Positions 19,397 through 30,300 of a stretch of DNA of 64,000 nucleotides are shown here, one piece after another. The position numbers and the translations under genes are program-made. The notes below the pieces were generated by a model that saw nothing but the letters and a program-made list of their open reading frames with translations, did no database searches and was not told where the DNA came from. Source of the DNA: Pagrus major (Eukaryota; Chordata; Actinopteri; Spariformes; Sparidae); the NCBI RefSeq assembly GCF_040436345.1, contig NC_133230.1:18486197-18550196 (forward strand). Direction: 5' to 3'. Numbering within the stretch: position 1 is the first letter of the stretch; every line of letters begins with the position of its first letter.

Positions 19397-19589
19397 GGTG
19401 GCAGAACAGCTGACAGCAGCTAGAAAAGGAAATGTAAACACTGAGGCAAATTATTCACATTTCTAGTGCAACATCAGCAAGGGAAACATGCAGGGAACTT
19501 GCGCGCATGCGCACAAGCTATGACGTTACGGAAGCCGACTTGGAGCAAAAAGGAGCAGGTCAACGCCTTTTAGACACAAGTGCGATAGT
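19397..19589. promoter_or_regulatory. Divergent nemf/mok promoter
   Basis: Only 193 bp separate the two divergent start codons. CGCGCATGCGCA at 19502-19513 fits the NRF1 palindrome, TGACGTTA at 19521-19528 is CRE-like, and CGGAAG at 19529-19534 has an ETS core. There is no TATA box. This is the usual make-up of a housekeeping bidirectional promoter. The motifs are seen; shared control is inferred. Confidence 0.65.
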
Positions 19590-22500
19590 ATGCGTAATTT
19601 TTTTAATTCACAACGGTGCCTGGGACCGTTTTACGACAACATGAACGACTGGAACAGCAGCCGTGATTTTGAAGGGACCGTTATGGATAATTTTTTTAAT
19701 AATTTGCACTACTCAAACTGGCTTATTGGCGTGAAAAACATGGCAAGCCTTCAAAATGCATGCAAACCACCTAACAATAGAGGAAACGTTATGGACGCGG
19801 GGAATAACACGCTGCCTAATGGAAATACACCCGAGCAAGTGGTCACCCCCACCCACCTCAGGAAAGAAGGTACGCAGGTGAATTGTGCAGCTGTAAAGGC
19901 GTAAAGTCGTGTTAAATATAAAAGGCCCCGCGGCGAATAATTCTGCTTGACTGGCATTTTTCTTTTCTTACATGGCAGGGCATATTCTGCTATGTCAGTG
20001 CTTTTAATTGAGGATATTTTCAGCGCAGGAGTTTGTAGTTTCCTCCACGGGTCAGGGTGCAGGGCGAAGGCGTGCTCCGTTACCAAGGCGACGGTCAGCT
20101 AACAGGGCTCGCTAGCAAGCGTGGCTAAGCTAGCACCCGGATGTCAACTCTCGTGTCCTTTTGACACACCGACACGCAAAAACCTTTTTTTTTTTATTAT
20201 TTATTTATTTTTTAATCGAAATGCATTGAAATGCACCGTCCAAATACGTGTGTCATGGATACTCGACTTACATGCGGCGGCCGAGACTCAAAGACATGCA
20301 TTTTAATGTTATGACAGGTCTCAGATCAGAGAGAAATGTTTAGATCCTAATGCTGATGTTATCCGCTCTTGAACTGCTGGCTTTAACATTTGATCAAATC
20401 ATTTTGATAACCGAGTCAAAAATTTGTTAAATCTAAAGACGTGATTTGATTAATCAAGAATATAATCATTAAAATTATTGTTAGTTGCAGCCCTGTTTTT
20501 AATTTACTGTGACATATGTAGACTAATTGATTGATTTTTAATCAAGAATGCCAAAAACACACTGGTTCCTGTGTGTTTAATGTTTAATATTGGCTGCTTT
20601 TTGTAGTTTTCTATGACAGTAAACTGCATTTTGGGAGTCTTAAACTGTTTGTTGGACAAAACAACCAATTTGGTTCTGGGAAATCAAGATTTTCATTATT
20701 TTCTGACATTCTTTTTTTATCATTTTAATTTTTTTGGCCTTTCATGGCTTTATGTGACAGGACTGCTTGAGATCTGAACCCTGGGCTGCTGCAGTGAGGA
20801 AACAGCCTCTGTACATGCTCCATCAACTGAGCTACTGGGGCGCCCCATTCATTCCTGACATTTTAAGACCAAATGATTGATCAAGAAAACAATCGGCAGA
20901 CAAATTGATAATGTAGATAAGCATTAGTTGCAGCCCTATATGAATGCAGGGCTTCCAGCGGTGAATCAGATAAAAAAAAAAATCCTATCCCAATAAAATA
21001 TTGGGCTTTAACATCCAAATAGGATTTACCTGTGCAGACTTGTTCAGTCACAAGCTGCTGCTAGTTATATTATAGATGTGTGTTCATGCAAAAGGTTCCC
21101 CTTTATCAGTCTTCTTCTCTGTGTTTAATTGTCGTGCAGGTTACAAAGCAATTAAGAAAATCGGGCAGGGGACATTCTCAGAGGTGGTGAAAACTCTGAG
21201 CCTTAAAGATTTGAAGTTCTACGCATGTAAAACATTGAAGCAGACAATAAACAGGTATGTATTCTGTGACCGGATGACCTTTGCACAGGCAATCAGTGGT
21301 GCGTTTCCTGAGCCATGCGTCTGTGGACCCTTGACACTTGAGTCAGCAGCTTGTAACCCCCTTTGCCTTAAGTATCCTATTAGATGTCAGCTTCCTCCGC
21401 CTTTGACCTTGTAGTGATGAGGTCACAATAGATTGCCTGAAATGTGAGTTGTCTGTGCACTGGTGTTTAACCTGACTGCCCTTTAAACCTGTGCAACCAT
21501 TCATCTTGTTAAATTTTAAATTTGCATCATGTTCCTGTCATATTAAGCTGTGAATATGACCCATTAGTCCTCGTCCACACTACACATTTTTTCATGCAAA
21601 GTAAGCAGATATGCAATCTGACTATACAATTAACTTTATTACATGTATACACCTGTCAAACGCAATGTGCAAATGTCACCTGTTTTCCGTCATCAAGTCT
21701 GGAGCAGGCCAAAAACCTGCGGGAAGTCCAGGTAATGAGGAGACTGAGCCCGCATGCAAATATCATCCAGCTACATGATCTGATTTTGTGAGTACTGGAG
21801 TGTCATCTATTGTGAAGTTGTTGTATTGCCTCAAGCAAGTTTCATGTGGCGTGTCATATTAATCTAATACGATGTTTCAGCAACAAAGATACTGGAACTG
21901 TGTCTCTGATTTGTGATCTGATGGAGATGAACATCCATGAGTTCATACAAGGTAAGTCTGCGAGTATGAAAAGCATTATAATAAGTTCATTATAAGGGTG
22001 ACGTGGAAAGATGGAGATGTCGTCTTTCAGTCAAGTTTTGGGTGAGTTATGGGCTGATGTTAGTTCTTCATTCCTTGCAGAAAGAGAAACACCACTGCCT
22101 GACCATATGGTACAGAACTACATGTACCAGCTTTGCAAGGCACTTAAACACATGCACAGGTAGTTATGAAAGCGCTTCAGTTCACATGAAACGTTAAAAT
22201 AAACACATTAAGTATGCTGACATTGTTTTCCCCAATATCCCTCTTTTTTTGTTGCAGCTATGGGATCTTTCACAGAGATGTGAAGCCAGAAAACATCCTC
22301 ATCAAAGTGAGATGCATCATGATCGTAATTTGCTTGACAGAAACACAACAGTGGTACTCTGGTTCTGGGTCATACATATTTTAAAATTTATTTTGCAGCA
22401 AAACAGTCTGAAGCTCGGTGACTTCGGCTTATGTTTGAGTGTGTCCTCCAGGCCCCCGCACACAGAGTACATCTCCACACGCTGGTACAGAGCCCCAGAG

Positions 22501-24184
22501 TGCCTGCTCACTAGTGGGTACTACGACTTTAAGATGGACCTGTGGAGTGCTGGTTGTGTCTTCTTTGAGATCATGAGGTACCTCTGCAGGGAGAGGGCAC
22601 AACTTTTCACCTGTAGTACCTAAATAGGACAACAGTTCATGGGCTCATAAGACAAGACTGGTTATTCTTGATTACATGTTCAGTTTTCTTTCTTTGTTAC
22701 TTGAGAAATCCTTTCTGCCTCCAGAGATGTAAACAAATTGTTGTGTAAATACCTTTGTTGCGGCTTACAGATTGATCTATACCCATGTGTTTTAGTTTGA
22801 AACCTCTCTTCCCTGGAACCAGCGAGTTGGACCAGGTTGATAAGATCCACAACGTGTTGGGGACACCAGATCAAAGCATCCTCCAAAAGTTCAAGCGGTA
22901 AGTGTTCCTTGTTTTTATAGGTCAATTGTAATTATTATTATCACATTAATAAAAATAATTATTGTATAATTATTTTTTATGTGCTTTAAAGATATGACTT
23001 CTCATTGTTTTTGTTCAACGTCTGGCAGATCTACAGCACTGGATTTCAACTTCACCCCTAGAAAAGGCACCGGTATCTCACGGTTGATCCCCAGCTGCCC
23101 TGCTCCGGCTCTGTCGCTGCTCTATCAGATGCTCGCCTACGACCCCAATGAACGCATCAGTGCAGGGACAGCCCTGCAGCACACATGCTTTAGGGAAATC
23201 AGGTAGACCATGCAAATCAAAAACAATTCACCACCCTGCAGCTTTTGAATGAAATTTGCATGACATTAATTGCCAGGTTGGTTGGTAAGACAAAAACTGT
23301 GGAAGGAGTTTAAAGCTGGGGTTGGTAAGGTAAGAGGCATGCGTTCTTTCTTTCTTTCTTCTTTCTGTCAGAACATTTAATTTCTGTTGGGATGTTAAGA
23401 GATCGTTATACTCCGCACCAGCGATGGTCGTGGCCCGAGGCATTATGTTTCCGGGTTGTCCATAAGTCCGTCTCATTCTCTTGAATGCGATATCTCAAGA
23501 GCGCCTTGAGGGAGTTTCTTCAAATTTGGCACAAGTATTCACTTGGACTCAAGTGATTAGAATTTGGTGGTCAAAGGTCAAGGTCATTTTGACCTCACAA
23601 AGCACTTTTTTGGCCAAAATAACTCACCAACCATAGCTTTAATAAAAACAAAAATGTAATAATTATACCCTGTCCATTGTAATAGAAGTATTGCCTTTTT
23701 CTCCCAGGCTGGCAGAGCAGAATCCCGAGTCTCCTCGAAGACTTTACGGCCCTGCATCCTCAGACCACATCTGGCGCCCAAGGCACACAACTTTAATGAG
23801 TGTAAGTCGAATTTCTAATGGTCAGCGTTTAAGTCAGCTGAAGTGAAAATGTCCAAAATGATTCAAACTGGTACCATCGCTACCTTCCCCTTGGCTTTTT
23901 ACATTTTTTTAAATCAAAAAAGTTCAAAATTAACCAAGAGCACTATCTAATTAAGTAAAACATAGTTGACATGTTTTTAAAATGCTTGCTATGTTGTATT
24001 GAGGGGGAAAAGAGCAATGTCAAATTAATATAACTGAACAAGTGCCATGAAAGTGGTCATTAAGGGATTTGATTTGGCATTCAAGCTGCATTTCCTCTCT
24101 TCACAGCCCCGAGATGAGTCGCACTGCACAGCTTTCAATGCCTTCTACTTGCCACCTCTGGATAAGAGACCTAGAGACTACTGA
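19590..24184 (+). CDS. mok: MAPK/MAK/MRK-overlapping serine/threonine kinase, 11 coding exons
   Basis: MOK (RAGE-1) is a MAPK-related kinase linked to cilia and growth control. Exons: 19590-19869, 21140-21254, 21698-21787, 21881-21951, 22081-22159, 22258-22306, 22399-22577, 22796-22897, 23029-23202, 23708-23801, 24107-24184; 1311 nt, 436 aa. From about residue 95 the kinase domain reads YKAIKKIGQGTFSEV, with catalytic Lys in YACKTLK, HRDVKPENIL, GDFGLC, activation motif TEY followed by ISTRWYRAPE, and MDLWSAGCV. These are close to human MOK throughout. After the kinase domain there are only about 60 residues, ending LDKRPRDY, so the tail is shorter than in the 419-aa human protein as I remember it. 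The first exon adds about 94 residues that human MOK lacks. They are Asn-rich and include a repeated M-x-NFFN motif. Translation might instead begin at the in-frame ATG at 19791. The kinase is secure; the N-terminus is not. Confidence 0.9.
20640..20945. mobile_element. Degenerate non-autonomous DNA element (GTTGCAGCCCT-type) in mok intron 1
   Basis: The stretch ends TTAGTTGCAGCCCT and holds diverged blocks like those I associate with a common teleost interspersed repeat (wording such as TGATCAAGAAAACAATCG). A related GTTGCAGCCCT end also occurs near 20487-20497, so there may be two adjoining copies. It is interrupted by a tRNA-like SINE fragment. The family name is uncertain. Confidence 0.5.
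20711..20851 (-). mobile_element. tRNA-derived SINE fragment inserted in the DNA element
   Basis: Read on the minus strand, 20846 to about 20770 gives a tRNA-like head: TAGCTCAGTTGATGG resembles box A and GGGTTCAGATC resembles box B about 45 nt later. The flanks TTCTGACATT (near 20701-20710) and TTCCTGACATT (near 20849-20859) look like the two copies of a target-site duplication. It is not a working tRNA gene: the acceptor stem does not close. Confidence 0.55.
23310..23643. mobile_element. MITE-like element with terminal inverted repeats in mok intron 9
   Basis: The left end TTTAAAGCTGGGGTTGGTAA and the right end, whose reverse complement begins ATTAAAGCTATGGTTGGTGA, pair as imperfect inverted repeats about 330 bp apart. 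Inside, around 23495-23606, is a block (GGAGTTTCTTCAAATTTGGC and TGGTCAAAGGTCAAGGTCA) that I recognise as widespread in teleost genomes. Confidence 0.6.
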
Positions 24185-25461
24185 AAGCCAAAAACACCGT
24201 AAAAATGGCCTTTTAAAAACAAGAGAGTCTGTATTAAAGAAACGCAATGTGCACTCCACACAAACAGTATAAAGTCTGTCATATTATGTTGGATTAAGAG
24301 TGTGTAGTGTAGTTAAGACCTCAGTTTTACTTGACTTAGGCAGGTGTTACATGTTTACAATTGTTTATAATTATTCTTCAATCTGAGCCTATTACACAAG
24401 CAAAGCAATAAGATATTAAACATGTGAACAGCTGTTTACCAGGTCAATTAAAGGGTGCAACTTCTTTGATGAGGGAGCAGGGTCAGCGCCTTTAAAAAGT
24501 AGTCATACTCCAAGAAGGAGTACTACTATCAAACAAATCTCCAGTGAAGAAATAGAGAACTATGATTCTGGGATAGGAAACAAGAACATTTTAAACATCA
24601 CATGGGTATGTTAATGTCCTGGAGGGACTGAGGGGTTGACTACTTTTTATAGGCACTATATACTTGTGATAATTTTTTTTTTAATAGCTGTGAATGAGCT
24701 GATTTGTAGGGCAACAGTCTTCCTGTACAAAGGTAAACAGCAAAAACATTCACATTAAGTGCTTTGCAATTATTCCGAAGGCACAGCATTGGGGGAACTA
24801 GTTCATAGGGAGACACTGTCATAGCCGTCTGCAGGCAACAAAACCCAGAATGCAAATAGTTGTTAACAAAAAAAGACTTGCATTTCAGATCAGTGATGTA
24901 TGTGAAAACATCTGTGTTTGCAGATGGGGGCCTTAAGAAAGTCCTGAATATTTTTTTCTGTGATGATTTGTTTATAATGTAGCTTGACCACCTCCTCACT
25001 TGAAGCATTGTGGTTTAAAAAAACAAAGGAAGTACCATTTCATTCAGAGCTGTGAGCTCATTAACATGAACTGTGACTCTGTCTGCACTTTATTTTTGTT
25101 GGTTATTGTGGCGCATAAACAGATTTAAAAAAAAGTCAAGTATGTGTGATGTTGTCATTAACTTGTCTGCGTAACCTCCTGCCACAAAAAATGTTGAGAA
25201 CAAAATGATAAGAATTGTGATTTGTTTGGGAAAAAAATGCATTATAGAGTGGGAAATATAAAATGTAATCCACTTTGAAACTATGTCTGCCTCACCAACT
25301 CTCTGTCTAGTGCAGGGGCCACTGGACTTTTCATGGCACCCACAAGGATTGGTTATTATCACACAAAAATAAAGTACATAATACTGCGGTAGTGTCAAAT
25401 GGGAAAAGACTTGTTAGTTTTATCTCAAGTTTCTTATGAGAAATCTTTCCTGTGACTTTTG
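24185..25461 (+). other. mok 3' flank; candidate poly(A) signals, otherwise empty
   Basis: ATTAAA at 24233-24238 and at 24415-24420 are candidate mok poly(A) signals. A minus-strand AATAAA (TTTATT at 25089-25094) could serve a long wdr20 3' UTR. No exons or RNA genes seen. Confidence 0.45.
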
Positions 25462-25702
25462 TTAAAGGTCCAGTGTGCAGGATTTAGTGCCACGTAGTAG
25501 TGTTGTTGCAGATTGTAACTAACTGAACACCCCTCGTCTCACCCTCTCCCACGTTTGGCTGATAAAATGCAAAAGAAACGCCAATCGAAAACACAAGGAT
25601 TCTTTTTTTGATGATTACACACTAATGAAAACATAATTATGAATGTTATATTCATTTCCTGCCCCTAAATACCCCCCAAATCCTACAAACTGGACCTTTA
25701 TA
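25462..25702. mobile_element. MITE with TTAAAGGTCCAGTGTG-type inverted ends
   Basis: The left end TTAAAGGTCCAGTGTGCAGG and the right end, whose reverse complement begins TAAAGGTCCAGTTTGTAGG, form inverted repeats 240 bp apart. The internal sequence is non-coding. The element type is common in teleosts. Confidence 0.75.
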
Positions 25703-25727
25703 ATAAGTAAAAAAGAGCCATATCAAG

Positions 25728-26050
25728 TTAAAAGGTGCAATATGTAAGAATTGCCCACCTGTTGATACTCCAAACAAATAGTGGACAGCATTTTATTGGA
25801 GCAACTGCTGTTCCGTACTGGGAGTTAAGAGCATCAGGGGAGCATTGGTGTTGTTCCACCACTAGCACTGGAGTTTCTTACTGAGGGAGGAGGTTTTTTT
25901 TAGGCCCGGGACAGGATGACCCAGCGAGGAATGCCGAGTGCCACAGCCAGGTGAGCGGGCAACTAAACCGGGATCAACAGCCTCTCAGTGACCACGGACA
26001 GACTGGGAATGTTTTTAACCTAAACAGTCTTAAATATTGCACCTTTAAGG
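25728..26050. mobile_element. MITE with TTAAAAGGTGCAATAT-type inverted ends
   Basis: The left end TTAAAAGGTGCAATATGTAA faces the right end, whose reverse complement begins CTTAAAGGTGCAATAT, about 320 bp away. It lies 25 bp from the previous element. Its body (for example the CCGGGACAGG stretch) is more GC-rich than the surroundings. Confidence 0.7.
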
Positions 26051-26974
26051 AGTCTTGAGATTCAATACTTGTCTTTGAGAGTTCCCAAGACTTCCATACT
26101 TGAAAGCTCCTGTCGTGCACTTATTTGACACTGTAACCAATTTCAACACCAGAGGCATTACAAGTTTGTTATGTAAATACAGTGTATGTGACACAAAAAA
26201 GAACAGAAAACAGTGTATTCAAGATTATTTTAATATTATTAATATGTATACTTTAGGCTTTAGAAATATAACTATCAATGACAAAACTTCCACTGGAGTA
26301 ATGGTAGTTTGCTTAGGCCCCCATCAAATCAATTAATTACAATATACACATTATGATACAGAGCAGATTTGAATCTGAAATAATATTAAAATAAATGCTC
26401 AATAGATAAAGGTTTTAATAGTTTTTATCATTTTCTCCAACCTACTGTATTAGCCATCTGTGAGTTCTGAGCACACCCAAAAATGTAAAGCCATTTTCTT
26501 CTAATAAACTAATTTTAAGTGCAAACATTTTTTTTTTCTTTAAAAAGACTCTGATTGCAGCATCCAGCTTTATAGATTCAGATTTCAAGACTGAGGATGT
26601 TAAAGCCGAGTGCAACAAGGCAGTCCTCAACCCTCTTTTTTTTTGTTCCATTAGAGTAGTTATAAAAACAAACAACAAAATAACTAACAAATCAGTGCAA
26701 AGTCGTAATGGAGAGATTCTACTCAAGAAAAGACAGAAGTGGTGGGTGAATGTGGATGGATGCAAAATTTTCAGATGCTTACGCACTTGGTCATAAAAGG
26801 ATAGTTCACCCAAGAGTCATATTTTAATCAGTAACCCTGAGCCGAGACCAGGCCACGCCATTTGGTAAAAAAAAAAAAAAACCCAGGGGGTTCACACAGA
26901 TTATGAAAATTAAATGAACTATCCTTTTAATCTCAAGCCACAATTGTCTGGTTCGCATCTAACAAAGCCAAGCT
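26051..26974. other. mok-wdr20 spacer
   Basis: AT-rich sequence with a poly(A) run at about 26866-26882. I see no exon, RNA gene or clear element. Confidence 0.5.
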
Positions 26975-26980
26975 TTTATT
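26975..26980 (-). other. Candidate wdr20 polyadenylation signal
   Basis: TTTATT on the plus strand is AATAAA on the minus strand, 322 bp below the predicted wdr20 stop codon. Confidence 0.45.
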
Positions 26981-27301
26981 TCCAGAGGGGACAACAGTCT
27001 GATGAGATCTGACATGAAAGAAAGATTTTTAAAACTCTAAAATGTGTTAAAACTCCAGACAACAGAACAATAGTACATCAGCGCAACAGTCCACCATTGC
27101 ACCACACCTTCTCTTGCTTCATTCCTCCACTAGGTCAAGTGAGTGATAAACGAAAAAGAACAGAAAAGCCATTAACAAAATCGTAGGAGGGGATAGGGCA
27201 GGGAGGGGTATCAAAGAAAAGGAAAACTTGCAATGCTTGCAGGGTGAAGAGCAGCATCAGACTCTGGGTTGCAGGGTTCTTTAGCAGCAGAAATATTGTG
27301 G

Positions 27302-30300
27302 CTATACTACTGTTCCACTGGGAGAGCTGGCTTGGTTTTGGGATGACAATAAACCCTGGAAAAAGGAAAACAAGGAGATTTGCATTGGGAAAGTTCACAA
27401 ACTGTAGCAAAAAATCAAGCAACAAATAGGATACTGTTGCAAATAGCAATTGCAGATAGCGACAAATTAGCCTCTGGCCGCTTCTTTCCATGTCATGGTC
27501 CGCTGCATTTAATTAAAAGCCTGCGCACAGCAGTCAGAGTGGCGTGTACAGTGTGACACTAATTATGTCTTTGAGAGGTTTGCTTGATCAAGGCACTTCT
27601 AATGTTTTAACATGGAAAACTGGGGCTGCAAATATCAACATTTCGTCTACAAAATGTCTAAAAATTGTCTCATCACAATTTCCCAGAGGCCAAAGTGACG
27701 TCTTCGTTTGCTTCTTTAGTGCAACCAACAGTCCAAAACCCAATGACTCTGTATTTTCTACCATAAATGACAAAGAAAAGCAGCAAATCCTGACAGAAGC
27801 TGTAACCAGCATTTTTTAACTTTTACATTTTTGCTTGAAAAATTACAAATGATTATCAAAACAGTTGCAGCTCTGGGGCGAACTTACTCAACTGTTTAGC
27901 CTTATATTGTTATTGCATTTTGGCTAATACACACTGAATCTTCCACCATAAAAACTTCCAACTTGCACACCAAATCAAACTTTTGCTGTATAAAGTGGTG
28001 TATTCATCAGAATGTATACAATTTCTCACTCCTTTTCTCACTCCTCAATATCACAGCATTGTTTGTGTCCTCATTTTACTGAACAGACTAGAATTTTAGA
28101 ATACTTTTGCCTCGAGTGATTGTTAATGTCTGACTCTGACAAAAGTAAGAATGTGTCTCGACTCACTAGCCTTCAGACTGCCTGTTTGTTCCAGATCCAC
28201 TAACTATCATGTGCCTCGTTCTGGCAAGATCTCTCAAAACACACAGACAAAAGGGAAGTATACGAGGGTGTATACACACATTAAGCTGTAAGCATGTGAG
28301 AAACCGCAGAGACTCTTTGGGCATATACAGAGGCATTTGCATAAAAGCTGAAATGTGAGAGTGTATGCAGATGACTTCTTGGCTATGCTGCTATGCATTG
28401 TGGGATGATTATGATGAACCAATGAACACACTTCATATGGATTAACGTCTTATTTCCCCTCACAGGTCTACACAGGAAATCCTCCTTATCAGACTGTATT
28501 ATATAACCAGACTGGGGTATTTTCATAGCATTGGTTATATCTGAAACTTAGGCATAATTGGTCTTTCATTGGAAAGCTGATGTGCATTAAACAAAGTCTG
28601 ATATGTTCCTTGCCTGCCTGCAGAGAGAGACAATCTGACTATAAAAGCTAACAAATGCTTTTCAAAATGTCCACAGTTTATTTTATGCTTCCAGTATATG
28701 TCTTGATTTTTACTTACAGCCCACCAACTGATTTTAGGACAGCTAAAGACTGACAGACATAACATTATTTATCACGTCAACTTTCCCCCACATTTCCTAC
28801 ATTAAAAAGAACTTACCACTTTGCCTGGCCTCGCCCATGTGCAAATAAATCCCTCCTGACAAGCAGTCACTAAACAGTCCTCTAAAAATATGAGTACAGT
28901 CAGTCTCTCGTGTGCTATCTTTTTACAGATGAGGGGCTCAAGGAGGGGCACATCCTCCATGCGCGGGCACAGCAGCGTGCCCAGAGTCTTAGCAGGGTCT
29001 GTTTTGGTTTTTGTCAGCAGGTTTAGCTTGTCGCTGCTCTTGCTGCTGATGTGGCCCATGCTGTGGTTGCGTTTGTGGTCCTTCTCATGGTGGCGTTCCT
29101 TCCGATCATGGAGTGACAGTGTGGCAAACTTACTCACGCCTGTAGCGATGGCGCTGTCCATAATACCACTGCCAATGCCACCACCACTGCCAGCCTTGTT
29201 GGTGTTGTTTGCTGTTGTTGTGGTGGTGGTGCCGGCTGAATGGGGTAGGCTGTTGGAGCGTGGTAATGTAGTAGAGAGGGAGTTAATGCCAGGAGTATTG
29301 GCACCACTGTTGTTTCCGTTAGTAGTGTTACTAGAGGTGTTAGTGATTATTGTAGCACCCGCAGGGGGGCTGGTAGCATTCATCACGTTAGTGTGTGTTC
29401 GTGTCCGTGAGAGCGGAAGATGGGGAAAAAGGATGTCCTCAGTGAGATCCCATAGGCAAAGCTGAGTGTCCTGGCCCACTGAGCCAAACCGGTAAGTGAC
29501 ACTAACAGGCCGGCTGTCCGTGGAGTTGCGCTTGGAGAGTCGAGACTGCGTGCTGTTGGCCCGGTCCCGTCCAAAGTGGATCATCTGATCCTGGAAGTCC
29601 TCATCGCTGCCGCTGAACTCCATTGGGTCACTCTCTTCCACACTGGTGGTGTAGTGGTCAAATGCCACCACACTCACCCATGACTTGTGCCCGTGACCTC
29701 GGGCGATAACTCTGCAGTCCAAAAACGACCACACAGTCACTAGATCGTCCTCTCCACCTGCAACAATGTATTTCCCATCAGGGCTCCAGCACACACACAA
29801 CAAGCCACCAAAGTAGCTCTTCATGGTGCCGTGAAGCTCAACCGCGTCAAAGTTGAAGACCCGTAGGAAGCCATCTTGGCTAACACAGGCTAGGAACTTC
29901 CCATCTGGAGAGAAGGCAAACTCATTCAGAGCCCCCTCGCCGACTGTCCATTTAAGGAGAGGGTTCCGCGTGGATTTACTCTTACAAGTGTGGACAGAGT
30001 AGTTCTCTCCCTGTTTTAGCAGCTGGTAGTGTGGCGCCGTGGTGCCACATGTATGCTCCACGTTGTACAGGTACATGTTCCCACTGGCATGAGAGACCAG
30101 AAACAGGCTCTCAGAGCCTGGCACCCATTTCACGCATGTTACTCTGGACTTGTCTATAAGTCTCTGGCAGGAGGAAAGGAAGGTTGAAGTTTGAGAGGCA
30201 GACAGGGGGAGAGAGCAGAGGAGGGAGGGGAGAGGAATAACAACAATGTTAGTCCAGTATCATCAGAAAATTCATTTTCTAATACATACAATACTTTTAA

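Noticed and set aside
20770-20846. A tRNA gene on the minus strand
   Set aside because: Boxes A and B are recognisable but the acceptor and anticodon stems do not pair, so it is a SINE head or relic.
28890-29465. 191-codon plus-strand open frame rich in Val/Leu
   Set aside because: It is the antisense of the wdr20 main exon (low-complexity linker); no splice context or start context of its own.
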